Under the pieces are notes generated by a model that saw only the letters and a list, made by a program, of their open reading frames with translations, was not told the DNA's origin and ran no database searches. A stretch of DNA of 64,000 nucleotides, taken from NCBI GenBank assembly GCA_012934845.2, contig WNNJ02001911.1, forward strand, positions 1 through 64,000, given 5' to 3'. Both the position numbers and the translations under genes were made by a program. The DNA is from Pomphorhynchus laevis (lineage: Eukaryota; Acanthocephala; Palaeacanthocephala; Echinorhynchida; Pomphorhynchidae). Below are positions 10,973-23,040 of the stretch, in pieces (position 1 is the stretch's first letter; every line of letters begins with the position of its first letter).

Positions 10973-12780
10973 TTATTTAAGGTTGAAATCAAATTTACTA
11001 TTAAGCATTAAATTAAGTTCTTTTTTAAATAAAATACGCTTCTTGAATATGCGAGATAACAAGTTACCTTCAAATGATAAAATAGATGCATTTTCAAAAT
11101 AAATGAAATGACTCAAACTCACAAAATGCTGAGCAACATCACTAGAATTGGTCGCCTTATGTACATTATAATTATATTGTTTAATACGTTGAACCAAACC
11201 TTGACAAATATACCTGTTCACATTCCTTGCAAAGTATCTTATAAACAATGGCATCTTTACTTTATAGTCATTTCAGTCATAATTAAAATTATTTTAATTT
11301 TATTAAAATAATGTAATATTGGAATAATTAATTATAATTTAAGGTTGAAATCAGATTTATTATTAAGCATTAAATTAGGTTCTTTTTTTAATAAAATACG
11401 CTTCTTTCAAATGATAAAATAGATACATTTTCAAAATTAACGGAATGATTCAAACTAACAAAATGCTGGACAACAGCACTAGAATTGGTCCCTTTACGTA
11501 CATTATAATTATGTTGTTTAATACGCTTAACCAAACCTTTACCCGTTTGACCAACATACACCTGTTCGCATTCTTTACAAGGTATTTTATAAACAATGGT
11601 TTTTTTAATTAAAATCAGGCTTATGTTTGAATAAGTTGTGAAGTTCAATAAATTTTCTGTTAAAAATGTGCACTTTGTTAACACAATTATTTTTTATGTT
11701 ATTGTTAATAAACTTTGAAAATACTGAATTCCACTTGTTACTAACAAAAGGTATTCCTATATGATGTATTCTTTTCAGAAGCAGACTTTATTTTTATGAG
11801 CTAAAGATTTAAACTTTGCCTTTTTAATAGCCTAAAACGGAAAACCACTTTTTGGTGAATTATGTGTGATAGCCTTTTCTCTTTCACAAATTAAGTGATA
11901 GTTAGAACAGATAAGCCTGCAACGTAGGTGCGTTGAGATAATCCTGTGACGTAGCAGCGGAAATAAGCCATTTAGTTGGAACATTTGAGGTTTACGAAAC
12001 TATGTAGGCTCTGTACCAACTTTTTTATAGACATATGTTTTAAGTATAGAAGAATAAACCCGCTTAATCAAGACATCGAGAAAATGCATACTCATTCAGG
12101 AGAAATGCACCACTGAATTCGAGAATCCTTAGAATTTAGCGTATGGGTAAGGAAATCATGTGCAACGATACCCCTGAGCAATCAACAATACATCATTAAC
12201 ATAACGAAACCACCTGACAACTTAATCATTAATATTAACAAATAAATTTTATCAATTCATCATGTACAGTTCAGACAATACAGGAGCAAGAGAGTTGCCC
12301 ATTGCCAAGCCATCGATCTAATCACACATTACAGATTAAAAAATAAAATTGCAACGACTAGTACCATAATAAGGAGAGTATGTCAATCTTCTTGGTTAAG
12401 AAAAACATCACAATGTGGGTTAAGAACAAGTATATCAGCCGCAATGTTTATGACTTTCAAGAGCGGAACTTTAGTGTGGAGGAATGTGATGTCAGCTGTA
12501 AATAGTGAATGTTCAAGAGCGTTATGTCCACGGATTTAACGAGAAAAGTGAGGTCCATCTTTAATGTTTTAGAAATGACAATCAGCTATGTGAAATCGTA
12601 AAGTGGAAGCAATAAATTTTGAAATTTTATAAGAAAAAAAATAGAATATGAAACCTCAATTGGTCTTACACTATGTAAGACCAATCAAAATAAATAATTT
12701 AAATCCTGGTTTGACATTTTTTGAAAGATAAGATTTAAAAAACATCAGAAATTTTTCAATAGTCAACTCACCACTGACCA
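10973..12780 (-). mobile_element. Penelope-like element with duplicated GIY-YIG endonuclease region
   Basis: Order on the minus strand: degraded reverse transcriptase near 12.5-11.8 kb (DGLAMGNSLAPVLSELYM, then a catalytic-region match YVNDVLLIAQG, then SMHFLDVLIK), then a GIY-YIG endonuclease at 11684-11388 (VYKIPCKECEQVYVGQTGKG, LVKRIKQHNYNVRKGTNSSA, VVQHFVSLNH). A second, partial copy of the endonuclease and C-terminal tail lies at 11254-10973. RT followed by GIY-YIG is diagnostic of Penelope-like retroelements. The element is decayed, with multiple interruptions. Confidence 0.87.
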
Positions 12781-14598
12781 GAGGAGTTTTCATTGTCAAG
12801 TGCCGTGTGACCAGACAGTTGTACGGAGATAGCGAAAGATGCATCAACATCCGAGGAAGGAACCAGAATTAGTTGAAGAGATGGTTCACTTCGATCTTGA
12901 AATAGTGGGAGTGACTTCTTTTCATTATTCTGGAACTGGAACTAAACTTTTGGATCAAGGCAGTACCTTAAACTATTCGGGAGTTACCAACGGAAAGCGA
13001 CGACAAGCGGGTGTAGGGATATTTACAAGTTCTCAGTTGTCGTTCGTGGTAGTGAGGTTTAATCAAGTGAGCAAAAGGCGGGCGTTTCTGAGACTTTTAG
13101 GCAAAGAGGAAAAGGGAATAACTGTGGTGTGTGCGTATGCTCCTAACATTATTTCGGAATACGCAGCCTTCGTGGAATATCTTCTGGCTTTGCTTGATAG
13201 TACTCATGCCAGAGATTCCCTCGTTCTATTGGGTGACTTCAATGCTCATGTTGGTAGCGACAGTATCACTTCGAAAGGAGTGTTGGGGAGGAACGGACTC
13301 TCTGATCTGAATGCGAGTGGTGTTGAATTATTGCACTTTTGTTCTTATAACAATTTGTGCATAACCATCACCATGTATGAACATAATGAGATCCTTAGAT
13401 GCACATTGCATCAGGATTCTCTTAGTCAAAGATCAATGATCGATTTGGTAATCATTTTCACTGATATGCGACGTTATGTTCTGGACACTCGTGTGAAGAG
13501 AGGAGCTGAGCTGTCAACCGATCACTACCTTGTAGTTAGTAAACTTCGATAGCCGGATCGAATGCTAGACAAGCTTAGTAAACCCAAACGTTTGGTGAGG
13601 GCATGTTAGGAGCGTCTAGCAGATGTTTCTGTCAAAGATCGTTTTTCTGACTACATTCGGGAGGACTTCTCTCGGTTGTCAGAAGAAGTGAAGAACATTG
13701 ATCAGGAATGGGAGATGTTCAGATCTTCGTTTGCCAAAGCAACTGTTAAAAGTTGTGGCTCGAAGGCATTAGGTGCTTGTCGAAGAGAAAATACTCGAAC
13801 TGCTTGGTGGACAACAACAGTTAGAGATTTTGTCCAAAAGAAGAAGCTGACTTATAAAACAACTTTATCAGATAAATCAGTGGAAGCTGTAGACAAGTAC
13901 CGAAGGGCTAAGAGAGCTTCAGCTCAAGCAGTTACCGAAGAGAAGAAAGCGGCTTGGGAGAAGTTTGAGGAGCACTTAGAATTAGGTTATAGGTTAGCTT
14001 CAAAGATGTTCTGGAGGGCGATCAGGAAACTTGGTGTTGGAAAGCAGAAAACTCCTCAAACTGTCTATGCTAAGAGAGGATCTATGCTGACTGACAATGA
14101 ATAAATTGTTGGTTGTTGAAAATAGCATTTTCGAACTCTCCTTAATCATATGGATATGCCTTTTCTTGTAGAAGTATAGCCTTAAGAACCAACGAAGGAG
14201 CTTATCTCTTTTGAAGTGATCATTGCTGCTGTTATAAAACTTCCTAATAACGAGTCTTCTGGAGTAGACCCGATTCAACCTAAAGCTTTAAAGGCTCTCT
14301 GAGATGGACTCGGAGTAAAGTTGCTGCTTCCCACATCGAAGAAAATCAGCTGAGGTGACTAGGAGACGTACTAAGGATGTCTACCTCGGAGGGTTTTCCA
14401 GGCCGGACTTTATGGAAACAGACCTCGAGGTAGACCTCGATACCGGTGGAGAGATCAAATCTCGAAACTGGCCGAAGCCCGCCTTGGGGTATCTGAAAGA
14501 GAACTCTGGTCTGTCGCCCAGGATCGCGATGTCTAGAATAGTTTTGTCCGTGCACTTATTCCACGACCCGACACCCAGACCAGTGGTTGACAAGAAAA
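12781..14598 (+). mobile_element. I/Nimb-like LINE with AP endonuclease, internally deleted
   Basis: 12839-13552 encodes an apurinic-type endonuclease: GVGIFTSSQLS, TVVCAYAPN, VLLGDFNAHVGSDS, MIDLVIIF and a terminal STDHYLVV. 13676-14104 is the linker before the RT (AWWTTTVRDFVQKKKLTYKT, YRRAKRASAQAV). RT motif 1 begins at about 14222 (IAAVIKLPNNESSGVDPIQP). The sequence then jumps, near 14.31-14.34 kb, to the element's very 3' end (PRGRPRYRWRDQISKLAEAR, LGVSERELWSVAQ, IPRPDTQTSG-stop at about 14598). Nearly the whole RT is missing, so this is an internally deleted LINE and not only a 5' truncation. Two or more stops lie in the remaining frame. Confidence 0.85.
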
Positions 14599-14690
14599 TT
14601 TTTTTATATTATTTGTTTTTTCTTGTAAAGAAATTGTTGTTATCAGAAACTTTTCTTTTAGAAAAAAACAGTCTTAGGAATTTATTAAAT

Positions 14691-17215
14691 TCACTTTGTT
14701 AAAGTGAATTTATTAAATTCACCCATTCGCAACAGTGAACACCCATCCGTAACATTAAACCCTAGGTATTTTACTCGACTTGTGAAGGTGAGGAGTGTTT
14801 GATAAGTCAATATAGAAGATAGAGCTGAGAGTGCTAGTCTCTTTAATTTTTTCTTTGTCGCAAGAGCGCCATGAAAGACAACCACCTGCGATATAGAGGA
14901 GTTTAAAATAAGATTGGATAAGGGCAACTGATCTTTTAATCTTAAAAAAACGGCTGATATCAGAGATTACATCTTTGCACCTGCGTCCAGAGAACAAGGT
15001 TGTGGTATCATCAGCATATACCACTAGATGTTGATCACGTTTAAAATTCTTGAATAGTACAATGGAGGCAGCAAGATATAAGAAAGGATAAAGTGGGGAG
15101 CCTTTAGACACACCCGAAATAGGGTAGAACTGACACGCATCAAGGTCATCTTCATAGAAGAACCGCTTGGTGTACAGCAATATATCCACCTTATTAACAA
15201 TTTTCGCAGGCAAACCGAGGGACCTGAGAGAGGAGATAACGAAGGAATGGAGACGCGTCAAATGCAGCAGAAAAGTCGAGGAAAACATCCACAGCGAGTT
15301 GATGACTGTTATCCCGACAATACTGATGCATTTTACCTATTGCTGAAAGGACCGAGCGCCCTTTGAGAAACCCATGAAAACTCGGTGGGATCAAGTTACG
15401 CATACTTTAATGATCGCGGATTCTATGCGCAAGCGATTTTTCGTAGATGAACATTAAGGAATTTAAAATCGATATGGGCCGCAGGTCTTTAGGATATCAG
15501 ACCGAATTACGTTTGTGTAAAAACATTCTACGAATAATATTGATGCCGGCTACATCGATGGTGAGGCTAAAAGCACTGTAACGGCAACTTCTCGACTTTG
15601 ATCAGCTGTCAGAAATTGACAGACCCGAGAAGATAGTGGAGCGACGGATTTTGAGGTGCCCAAAGTGGACCCCATGAGTCAAGGATATCTGTAACAGATA
15701 ATTCCATGCTCCTGGAGTCACCCCAAGACGGGATTGGTTGGGGAGATTGAGTGACTCCATAGTCGTGTAGGGATAGTGATTCTTCAAAAACTCTGTCAAG
15801 GTCAATGATCCCAATCCAATCCAGAGCCCTATCTCTCCAGCACACAAACTTCTCTTTCGTGAATATCTTCGGAGGGCCTGTCTGGCAGAGACAGAGAGAT
15901 TGGGAAGATGTAGCGTTTTAGCGAGAACCTTGAGTTTTGTTAGAGTAGGATTGAATATGCGACCTTTATAGGTAGTCGAAAGCAACGCGGTGGCTTACAA
16001 TGAGAGGTAGGAATTAAATTCGGACAAACTCTCATTACCAATTATGGGGAAAAGTTGGATAGCTGCCTGAAAGAGGGCCCGTCTGATGGCATCAAAGTGA
16101 ACACTCCTTCTAAGCAACGTATCTTCCTCTATCTGCCAACGAATTAGGTCATGAGAGGTGGTATGTTGTAGGCGCAACTGCTTAGTACAGATGGGTTCCA
16201 ACAACCACATCTTATAAAGATGTAATGGAGTGTATAAAGATGTCAAGGAGATGATTAGTTGTTGAAACAATGAAGGAAGGTAGGGGATGGTGATTTGTGA
16301 ATACAGTAGTCGTTCCTGGCTCTCAGGAGTGCTGCATTAATCCAAAGACCAGTTCTGTCGTTGAAGTCACCGAGTAACATGTATAGCCACTACCCAAAAT
16401 ACGGTCCAGGAGCTCACAGTTCTTGTGAATCTCTCCCGGCTGAATATAGATATTGGCTATACTGATGCGTTTACCGTTCTCACAAAGTGATATTGCTAAA
16501 CAAGAAGGGGCTGGACAATAATAGTTTTAAAGGAGGGACGATCTAAAGGAGCATTTAACTTGGGTAAATACCTTTAGATGACGAGGAGTGAGGAGGGTTA
16601 TGAACGGAGTATAAATGGTGCATATGTGCTAAGGTATAAATCGAGTAATGTCCTAGGGGAGACGGATAGACCGCGATGGAACATGTGGAGGCCTAGTGCC
16701 CCCACTGGTGACATCCGTTGCAGTGTGGAAACGTAAGGTCGTCGGCATTAATCATTGTGAATAATATATTGTAACCATGAAAACGGATTAAATTTACTGT
16801 TAGTCAGGCGTTAGGTTTGGTCAAAGGTTAAGGAGCCGAAGACCACCAGAAGTGGCTCTCCATTCTTCCCCATAATGGGTCGTAAGTTGTACACTTTGAA
16901 CTTATCCTCAAGATATCCTTTGAACGTAAGGTGAAAAGTTTGATAATTTCAGGGAGGCTTGAATAGGCTTATATGTCGTTGAACTATATTTTGTAAAAAC
17001 TTTCAAAATAATTCAAGTATTCAGAGGCCAGATCAGGCGTACAAAACAAAGTTCTGATTCCAGAATGAAAAATTTGACAAAATTGTATAATTCTACCTTT
17101 AAATAATTTAGAGAAATCTCTGAGAAAAATATCAAATAGAGATATTCTTTCAAATGGTTGCAAACAATTAACAACCACCATATTGACTAATTTTGGCACG
17201 GGCGTTAGTTCCCTT
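14691..17215 (-). mobile_element. I/Jockey-type LINE, copy 2 (ORF1, endonuclease, RT)
   Basis: Minus-strand order: ORF1 from about 17.2 kb (FDIFLRDFSKLFKGRIIQFC), CCHC region near 16.75 kb (DLTFPHCNGCHQWGH), endonuclease near 16.3-16.6 kb (MLLGDFNDRTGLWINAAL), linker, then RT at 15403-14755 (HGFLKGRSVLSAIG, VFLDFSAAFDA, ISGVSKGSPLYPF, then VVYADDTTTLFSG with the intact catalytic YADD). ORF1 matches the fragment at 9830-10760, so this is a longer copy of the same family. Many frame breaks; inactive. A short hairpin sits at its 3' end (14688-14711). Confidence 0.82.
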
Positions 17216-17582
17216 TCCGTGCTTCAAGCAGATTAATTAGGAAGATCTGTACTAACCTTGCTTTGTTTGGTAGGAATTGCGCTTGAAAATAAGAGTATTG
17301 TTGACTCTTGAAGCACCGCACATGTTTTCGGTGCTGCACATTGTACAAATTAATCTAGCTTGATGTATGATTCAAGTTCATTACATGGCCATAAAATTTT
17401 CTATGACAAGAACAAAACAGCGTTCAAGATACGAGTGACAAATGCCTTGAACAATGATAACAATAAACATGAAAGCATTGATATACACGAGTATTTTTGT
17501 AATTGTCGTATATAAAGATGAATACTATAGATTTTTGTGTGGAGAAATAAACTGTTTAATCGTTCTTTCGTTGTTTTGTAAC
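17216..17582 (+). other. region upstream of the Ty3 gag
   Basis: No gene. It probably includes leader or LTR sequence of the Ty3-type fossil that follows, but I could not find a matching second LTR to define it. Confidence 0.35.
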
Positions 17583-19925
17583 ATGACAAGTGGCGATGAG
17601 GATGGCAATAATACTCTGCTGCAATTATTACAACAAACGCAACAGGTATTACAATTAATGGTAAGCCAGAACAATGGTAGAATAAGCAGCGATCAGCCGC
17701 GACCAGTTCCAGTGGTTAGACCATTTAATGCAGAAATTGAAAGATGGTATAATTCTAGAGAACATCTGAAACATCATTTTTAAGCCAACAATGTTTTAGA
17801 TAAACGAAAGAAAGATCTATTACTATCCGGGATTAGCGCTGATTCCTATTAGCAACTAAAAATTATGTGCTAGTCAAGCGATCAATGATGTTACTATTGA
17901 TCAAATCTTGAATTATATAAATCAACATTATGATAAACCAGTTCATGTGGTTGCGACACGCTATCAATTCAGCCAATGCAATATAGAAGTGAATGAAGTT
18001 TATGCACAGTGGATAGCGAGATTTAAAGATTTGGCAAGGAACTATCAATTTTTAAATCCGAACATTAAAAATGAACAAGACGCTATAGATGACAGAATTA
18101 TTGATCATACGGTAATGAGTTAGATCGCATGATTACGTTAACAATTTCTTGCTCCAAAAGAAAGACCGGACATCGAAGATCCAAATCGTGGATGCAATAC
18201 ATTTGAATTGCTACAAGGTGCGAATGAACATATGAGTTCTTCAAATATATAACCTCCACAACAATCGATAAAAGAAGAATATGATCACGTTGATCGCATT
18301 TCACAATCTAATAGGTTCTGAAAGAACAGGAATAATGAGAGGCGACGAACATTATTCAAAAACAATGATCTCGATGCGGTGGAGGCCACAATAGCCAACA
18401 ACAATGCCCGGCATATGTCAGACAATGCTATAAATGTCGTCGGTTAGGCCATTTCCAGAAGTACTGCCGGGGAATATCAACCAGAAAAGAATTCAGTAAT
18501 GAACCACAAAACATAGACGAAAGTGTTGATATGATTCGATTCATAAATACGGTAAACAGGGAAACGTATCTTCCTCTTATTGGAGTGACCATAAACGGTA
18601 AGTTGGTCAATATAAAATTTGATACCGGAGCGAGTGTTTTGATTATTTCCAAACGTATATGAGAGGAAATGGGAAAGCCTCGACTTAAGACTGCAAAAAT
18701 ATTAAAAACATATAATGACCAACTTCTGAATTCAATGGGTGTGTGACGTAAACGTTACACTAGGATGTGAAATCACGGAATTCAGAAGCCACAGTAATAT
18801 ACAACAGCAAGTTGCTTCTGTTTGGAAAACCGTGGATTCGAGGATTTGATATAAGTTAGTCAAACGAAGTTATATGTTCACGTAAGAAAGAAACAATTCA
18901 TATAATGAAGCCTGTGAGTATTTAGATGGATTCCACTAATCAACATTTAGAATCGAGTTTAGACAAATATTCTGAATTATTTTAATCAGAGACCAGTTTG
19001 TGAAAAATTACTGAGTTGATTTGGTGATCGATCCGGGTGCCGAACTTAAATGCTGGGGAAGTCGAAGGATGTCATTCTCTTTACGTACAATGGTAGAAGT
19101 AGAACTAGAGCGACATGTATAAGATAGTATAGTGGAGCCCGTTAATGCCATTACAGAAAAAAATGAATTGGCTTATTCGATATCGTTCGAATATGTAAAG
19201 ATTTTCGAGTAACCATAAATCCACATATGCGACTAGATACCTACATACTCCCAACATAGGAAGATATCACTAACAGAATCGGGAGACCATCAGTACACGA
19301 TTTTAGACCTAAGAGAAGGCGAAAGGATTATACCTGAAGTATTAAGCGCTACATGGAGAGTGGTTAGCCAAATAAATCAGAGGGGATGATAGCCAGTTAC
19401 CGATCACTTGAACAGGAACTGTCCATTGAAAATGAAATAATACTATTGTTGCAGCGTATTGTAGTACTTAACTCATTAAGAAAAACAGCCCTGGAAGTGC
19501 TCTATGAAGGTCATCCGGGAATATCGACAAAGCGTGGAATAGCTAGAACATACTGCTGGTGGCCGTCAATTAATTCTGATATTGAATAAGATGTTAGAAG
19601 CTGCGAACTATGTCAGAGTCGACGTATAGGGGCTCCACGGGAACCGTTGTTTATGGGATATATCAGTAAAAAATCATTGTGGGATATATATAAATTCCTA
19701 ATTGCCTATAGAAATACGCCTCAATATAGCACTCAAATGGCACCTGTCGTATTAATGATGGGAAGATGTTAGAAACAATTTGGGATCGATGTAGGCCAGA
19801 TTTAGAGAAAACAATCAAAACTAATAGATGCAGGCAAAATATACTCGACCAATCAGCACGACCTCAAAATTTTTCTGAAGCACAAACTGTTTGGGTGAAA
19901 GACAGACAATCAAAACAATGGGAAC
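17583..19925 (+). mobile_element. Ty3-type LTR retrotransposon fossil 1
   Basis: Recognisable parts on the plus strand: gag from 17583 (MTSGDEDGNNTLLQLLQQTQ), a CCHC zinc knuckle near 18.42 kb (CYKCRRLGHFQKYC), an aspartic protease near 18.6 kb (FDTGASVLIISK), the integrase zinc-binding region near 19.5 kb (HPGISTKRGIARTYCWWPSI) and an integrase C-terminal stretch ending near 19.9 kb (AQTVWVKDRQS). It is thoroughly broken, with well over ten disruptions, and is old. Paired LTRs were not identified. It abuts a minus-strand LINE at about 19.91 kb. Confidence 0.83.
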
Positions 19926-20830
19926 GTTAAGAACACAAACGATGGCGGATTCCCTTTGTGAAATGAAGATACGATTGCGGATAGACGATTTAAACAAGGT
20001 GGTTAGAAAATGATATGTCCATGAGCATATGGTTTTAAGTATGTCAGTATGCAGGGAATCGGCAGGTGAGGTTCTGTTGGGCAAGGACTTGAAGACGGAT
20101 GAGACTTCGGCATGTGAGGTTCTGTTGGGCAAGGACTTGAAGACGGATGAGACTTCGGCATGTGAGGTTCTGTTGGGCAAGGACTTGAAGACGGATGAGA
20201 CTTCGGCAGGTGAGACAGGGAGATGAAAGAGTTCCGGTAGAATGAGGCGACGCGGGGAAGAGTGGGATGAGATGGAGACGGGGTGTGATATAGCATCGTG
20301 GATAGTTTGGTCTGGAGAAATGACGAATAATCATGGGGATTGATGTCACAAGACAAAGATGAGCGAGAAAGGATTAAGTTAAATGTATGCCAGAGTGACT
20401 AAGATTTGAATGAAGTGATGATTTTATGCTGTCAGAAGGAGTTGCATTTGGCACGTACCAGGTATAGATGATACCGGCGAAGAGCAATATAGGAATCAGG
20501 GAGAGACGGAGTGAGCGCGCGGATATCACGTCTGAGAAAACGGTGACAGAGTAGAAAAGCATGACGGAGTCAAAGCTTTGAGAGTAGGCATTGGATGTCA
20601 AACCATGGGGCGCGATGCAATCGGCGGTGAGGGTGATGCTTGAAGGGCAAGTGAAAATCGAGAGTGGATGTAAGTTCAGAGTCGAAAAGAAATGCGAGAT
20701 CGTGAGAAAGGGATCATCATCCTTTTCTGGGAGAGGAATATGTTGTTGTGAGAAAGGTGAGATCGTGTGGGATAGACGTTATTGTGGGTTTTACGTACAT
20801 TGGTATTGCTTAAGATAGCTGCCGTCCCGT
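19912..20830 (-). mobile_element. CR1/Jockey-like LINE fragment (endonuclease end and RT start)
   Basis: On the minus strand, endonuclease-like pieces at 20.6-20.37 kb (GIIYTWYVPNATPSDSIKSS) are followed by the RT N-terminal motif (LPVSPAEVSSVFKSLPNRTS) and then LTTLFKSSIRNRIF and ISQRESAIVCVLNVP, which match the F-x-S-x-W-K-x-A-x-V-x-P-x region of LINE RTs. Frames change several times. A 48-bp unit in the RT motif is present three times. Confidence 0.72.
20071..20214. repeat. 48-bp tandem repeat, three copies, in frame
   Basis: Units start at 20071, 20119 and 20167 and begin GTTCTGTTGGGCAAGGACTT. They triplicate 16 residues (EVSSVFKSLPNRTSHA) of the LINE RT on the minus strand and keep the frame. 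The copies are nearly identical. Confidence 0.92.
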
Positions 20831-20857
20831 AATGCAATCAGAGATCTCCTGCGTCTG

Positions 20858-22160
20858 TTATAATAATGCCCCAATTCGATTGATAATATCGAGTCCAGGC
20901 AGCGCGTAGTAGTTTTTCAAGAGTGCATTGGTAACTAAATACTCGCCGCTTAATTCCGTTTTACCGATGCCTACAGTCACTTTTGCTTCTTGGCATGTGC
21001 ACTTAGACCCGCATATCGTGATGACGTCTACCATTCGTTTATAGTGAAGGATTGATGTCAGTAACGATCTAGATTTTATCATTGTTGTACATCAGGTATC
21101 CAATAAAGCGCACGCTGACTTTTCGATGATAGTAATATAAAGGTGTACATATCCTTTCTCATTGTTCATCTAACGGGATTCTGATGCGAAACATCTCAGA
21201 CTCCCCGCCTCCCGTCTTTTGACAGAATGGGGCAACAACGGCGTAGTGGCCACACTTCCACGCACTCATAACACTTAACTCTTTCCCAATTCTAGGACTT
21301 GCACAATTTCAATTTCTCTGTTATCTCACGGCGTATATATCGTCTTTATTTTCATCTTGTAGTTGACCGGATTCAGCGGCGCTTTGAACAGACGACATTA
21401 AATATTTGCGTGCCGTATATATAAGGACTTCTACAATTTCTCTATTGTCTCGCGGCATGGATATGGTCTTTATTTTCATCTTATAGTTGACCAGATTCAG
21501 CAGCGCTTTGAACAGACGACGTTAAATGTTTGCGTGCCGTATATATAAGCTTTTATCTTGTCATCTTTTAAAAATTTGGTAGAGCCTGTAGTGCTGCTTG
21601 AACATAATTTGGCGTGCCAGATACAAACGCACAATACAATATAACTAAGTCCCTAGGCGCGACTTGGTCGCAGAATTTAGCGAGTAAAGCCATATGCTCC
21701 GCAGATGTTCTCATACCATCAAACTTTGTTTTCCTCAAACGCTTGAACGTTCCGAAATAACTCTCCTAAATGCCTACGGTTGATGTCCCTTCGTTGATTC
21801 AGTCTTTTTTAGCGTCGCCGGTGAAGCTTTCCAAAACATCAAAAGTGCCATATGTGAAAAAAATAGGCAGTATCTTCGCTGGCTCCTTAACGTCTTGAGT
21901 TTTCACCACAATATCGAATTTACGTGGCCATTCTACGACATCCGACAATCGTCGTACTTTTCGATAACGTCAGTGAGCTTTACCTACATTGTTCTTTGGC
22001 CGAAATAGCTTGTAATAACGTAAGACCAAACAGAGAATAAAAGTGTTTTTTAACGTTATCCTCTACATTTATCCGATAATACAAATACAACGTATTAGAT
22101 CTGGATGAATCTACTGTTATTCTTCTTAGGTAATGTTGAAACGTATAAGCAAATTCGTAC
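20858..22160 (-). mobile_element. LTR-retrotransposon fossil 2: gag and protease region
   Basis: On the minus strand, a gag-like stretch near 21.96-21.56 kb (VEWPRKFDIVV, KILPIFFTYGTFDVFESF, FDGMRTSAEHMALLAKFC, FVSGTPNYVQAALQA) is followed by a probable knuckle region and a retropepsin-like segment at 21082-20858 (GIGKTELSGEYLVTN, PGLDIINRIG). Probably Ty3-type. Broken, with many disruptions. A stretch of about 119 bp inside gag is tandemly duplicated. Confidence 0.62.
21311..21550. repeat. tandem duplication of about 119 bp
   Basis: Two adjacent copies share CAGCGCTTTGAACAGACGAC-type sequence and both end GCGTGCCGTATATATAAG (copies near 21317-21436 and 21436-21550). They differ at about ten positions, so this duplication is older than the 30-bp and 48-bp ones. 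Confidence 0.8.
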
Positions 22161-22199
22161 ATCCTGAACTGCTGACATTGTTAAAACATATATTGTTTC

Positions 22200-22440
22200 A
22201 CTTATAAAATATCAAAGACTTTCTTTATAAGCCAAGGACTTTCCCAAGTAATATAATTAATAAATGCACATTAATATCAATTGACGTTGAGCCGCTCTTC
22301 ACGAACATTGTCGATAAAGAGGGTATTGAAGTTGTAAATATTCTGATTTCATTGCAAATTATAGCAAATCCAAAGCGCATTTTCTTCCTGAAGCTTTTAA
22401 ACAAATGCTTGAATATAGAGTAAAATAAATAATCATGCTC
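22200..22440 (+). mobile_element. Penelope-like RT fragment
   Basis: Plus-strand reading ISIDVEPLFTNIVDKEGIEV followed by VNILISL matches the RT motif S-F-D-V-x-x-L-F-T-x-I-P of Penelope-like elements. It lies between LTR-element pieces of opposite orientation. Only this motif region remains. Confidence 0.6.
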
Positions 22441-22774
22441 AAAGTAATCACCCACTAAGTATGAAGAGAGCGATGATTAGATATGAGTAAAAGCGAACAT
22501 TAATATATGCAGTATATTAAATGTGGAAATTTTGAATCGAAATTAGCAGTAGGTCTTTAAGAAATGATACCGGATTAATATTAGCTATAAATCAACTGTA
22601 GGATGACGTTAATTCATTCAATATATAATGGTGTGACTAATAGCATTGTGGTGGTGACCATCTTTATCTGCCTTCGTGTCATTGATTTTTCTACTTCGAA
22701 ACTCGTATTGTCATGACTCCACACGAGCATTCCAGCACGCTCTTTAATTCACAATCCTAGCACGCGCGATCCAA

Positions 22775-23040
22775 TTATTGTATCTGTGGTTTGGAATCTG
22801 GTCCGTAGAGCTTGAGATGGTTGAACACAACTTCTGGATTAATCAGCTTGTTATTTATAATAATATCATCGAAATAATAATCACAGACTGTCTGTATGTC
22901 CTTTCGTATGCTCAGTATGTAACCCATTATTATTTTAATAATCTTTGGAACAATGTTAAGACCGAACCCGACTTTCGTCAGCTTGTAGCGTTTCCCTTTG
23001 AACTTAATACACTGGAATCGCTGCAACTCGTCAACAACTC
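22775..23040 (-). mobile_element. LTR-retrotransposon RT fragment
   Basis: Minus-strand reading QRFQCIKFKGKRYKLTKVGF, then GFGLNIVPKIIKIIM, then CDYYFDDIIINN, then HLKLYGPDSKP. The FDD-containing catalytic motif after a K-L-x-x-x-G-F-G-L-N-x-x-P segment is typical of LTR-retrotransposon RTs. Because it lies 5' of the gag at 20.86-22.16 kb on the same strand, the two are probably pieces of different copies. It is a short, broken fossil. Confidence 0.68.

Noticed and set aside
14355-14702. 115-codon plus-strand frame as a host gene
   Set aside because: A neighbouring frame of the same strand reads as the 3' end of the I-like LINE (PRGRPRYRWRDQISKLAEAR), so this one is out of frame.
20029-20226. 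Plus-strand protein with three 16-residue repeats (GEVLLGKDLKTDETSA)
   Set aside because: It is the antisense of the tandemly repeated LINE RT motif, whose minus-strand reading matches known RT sequence.
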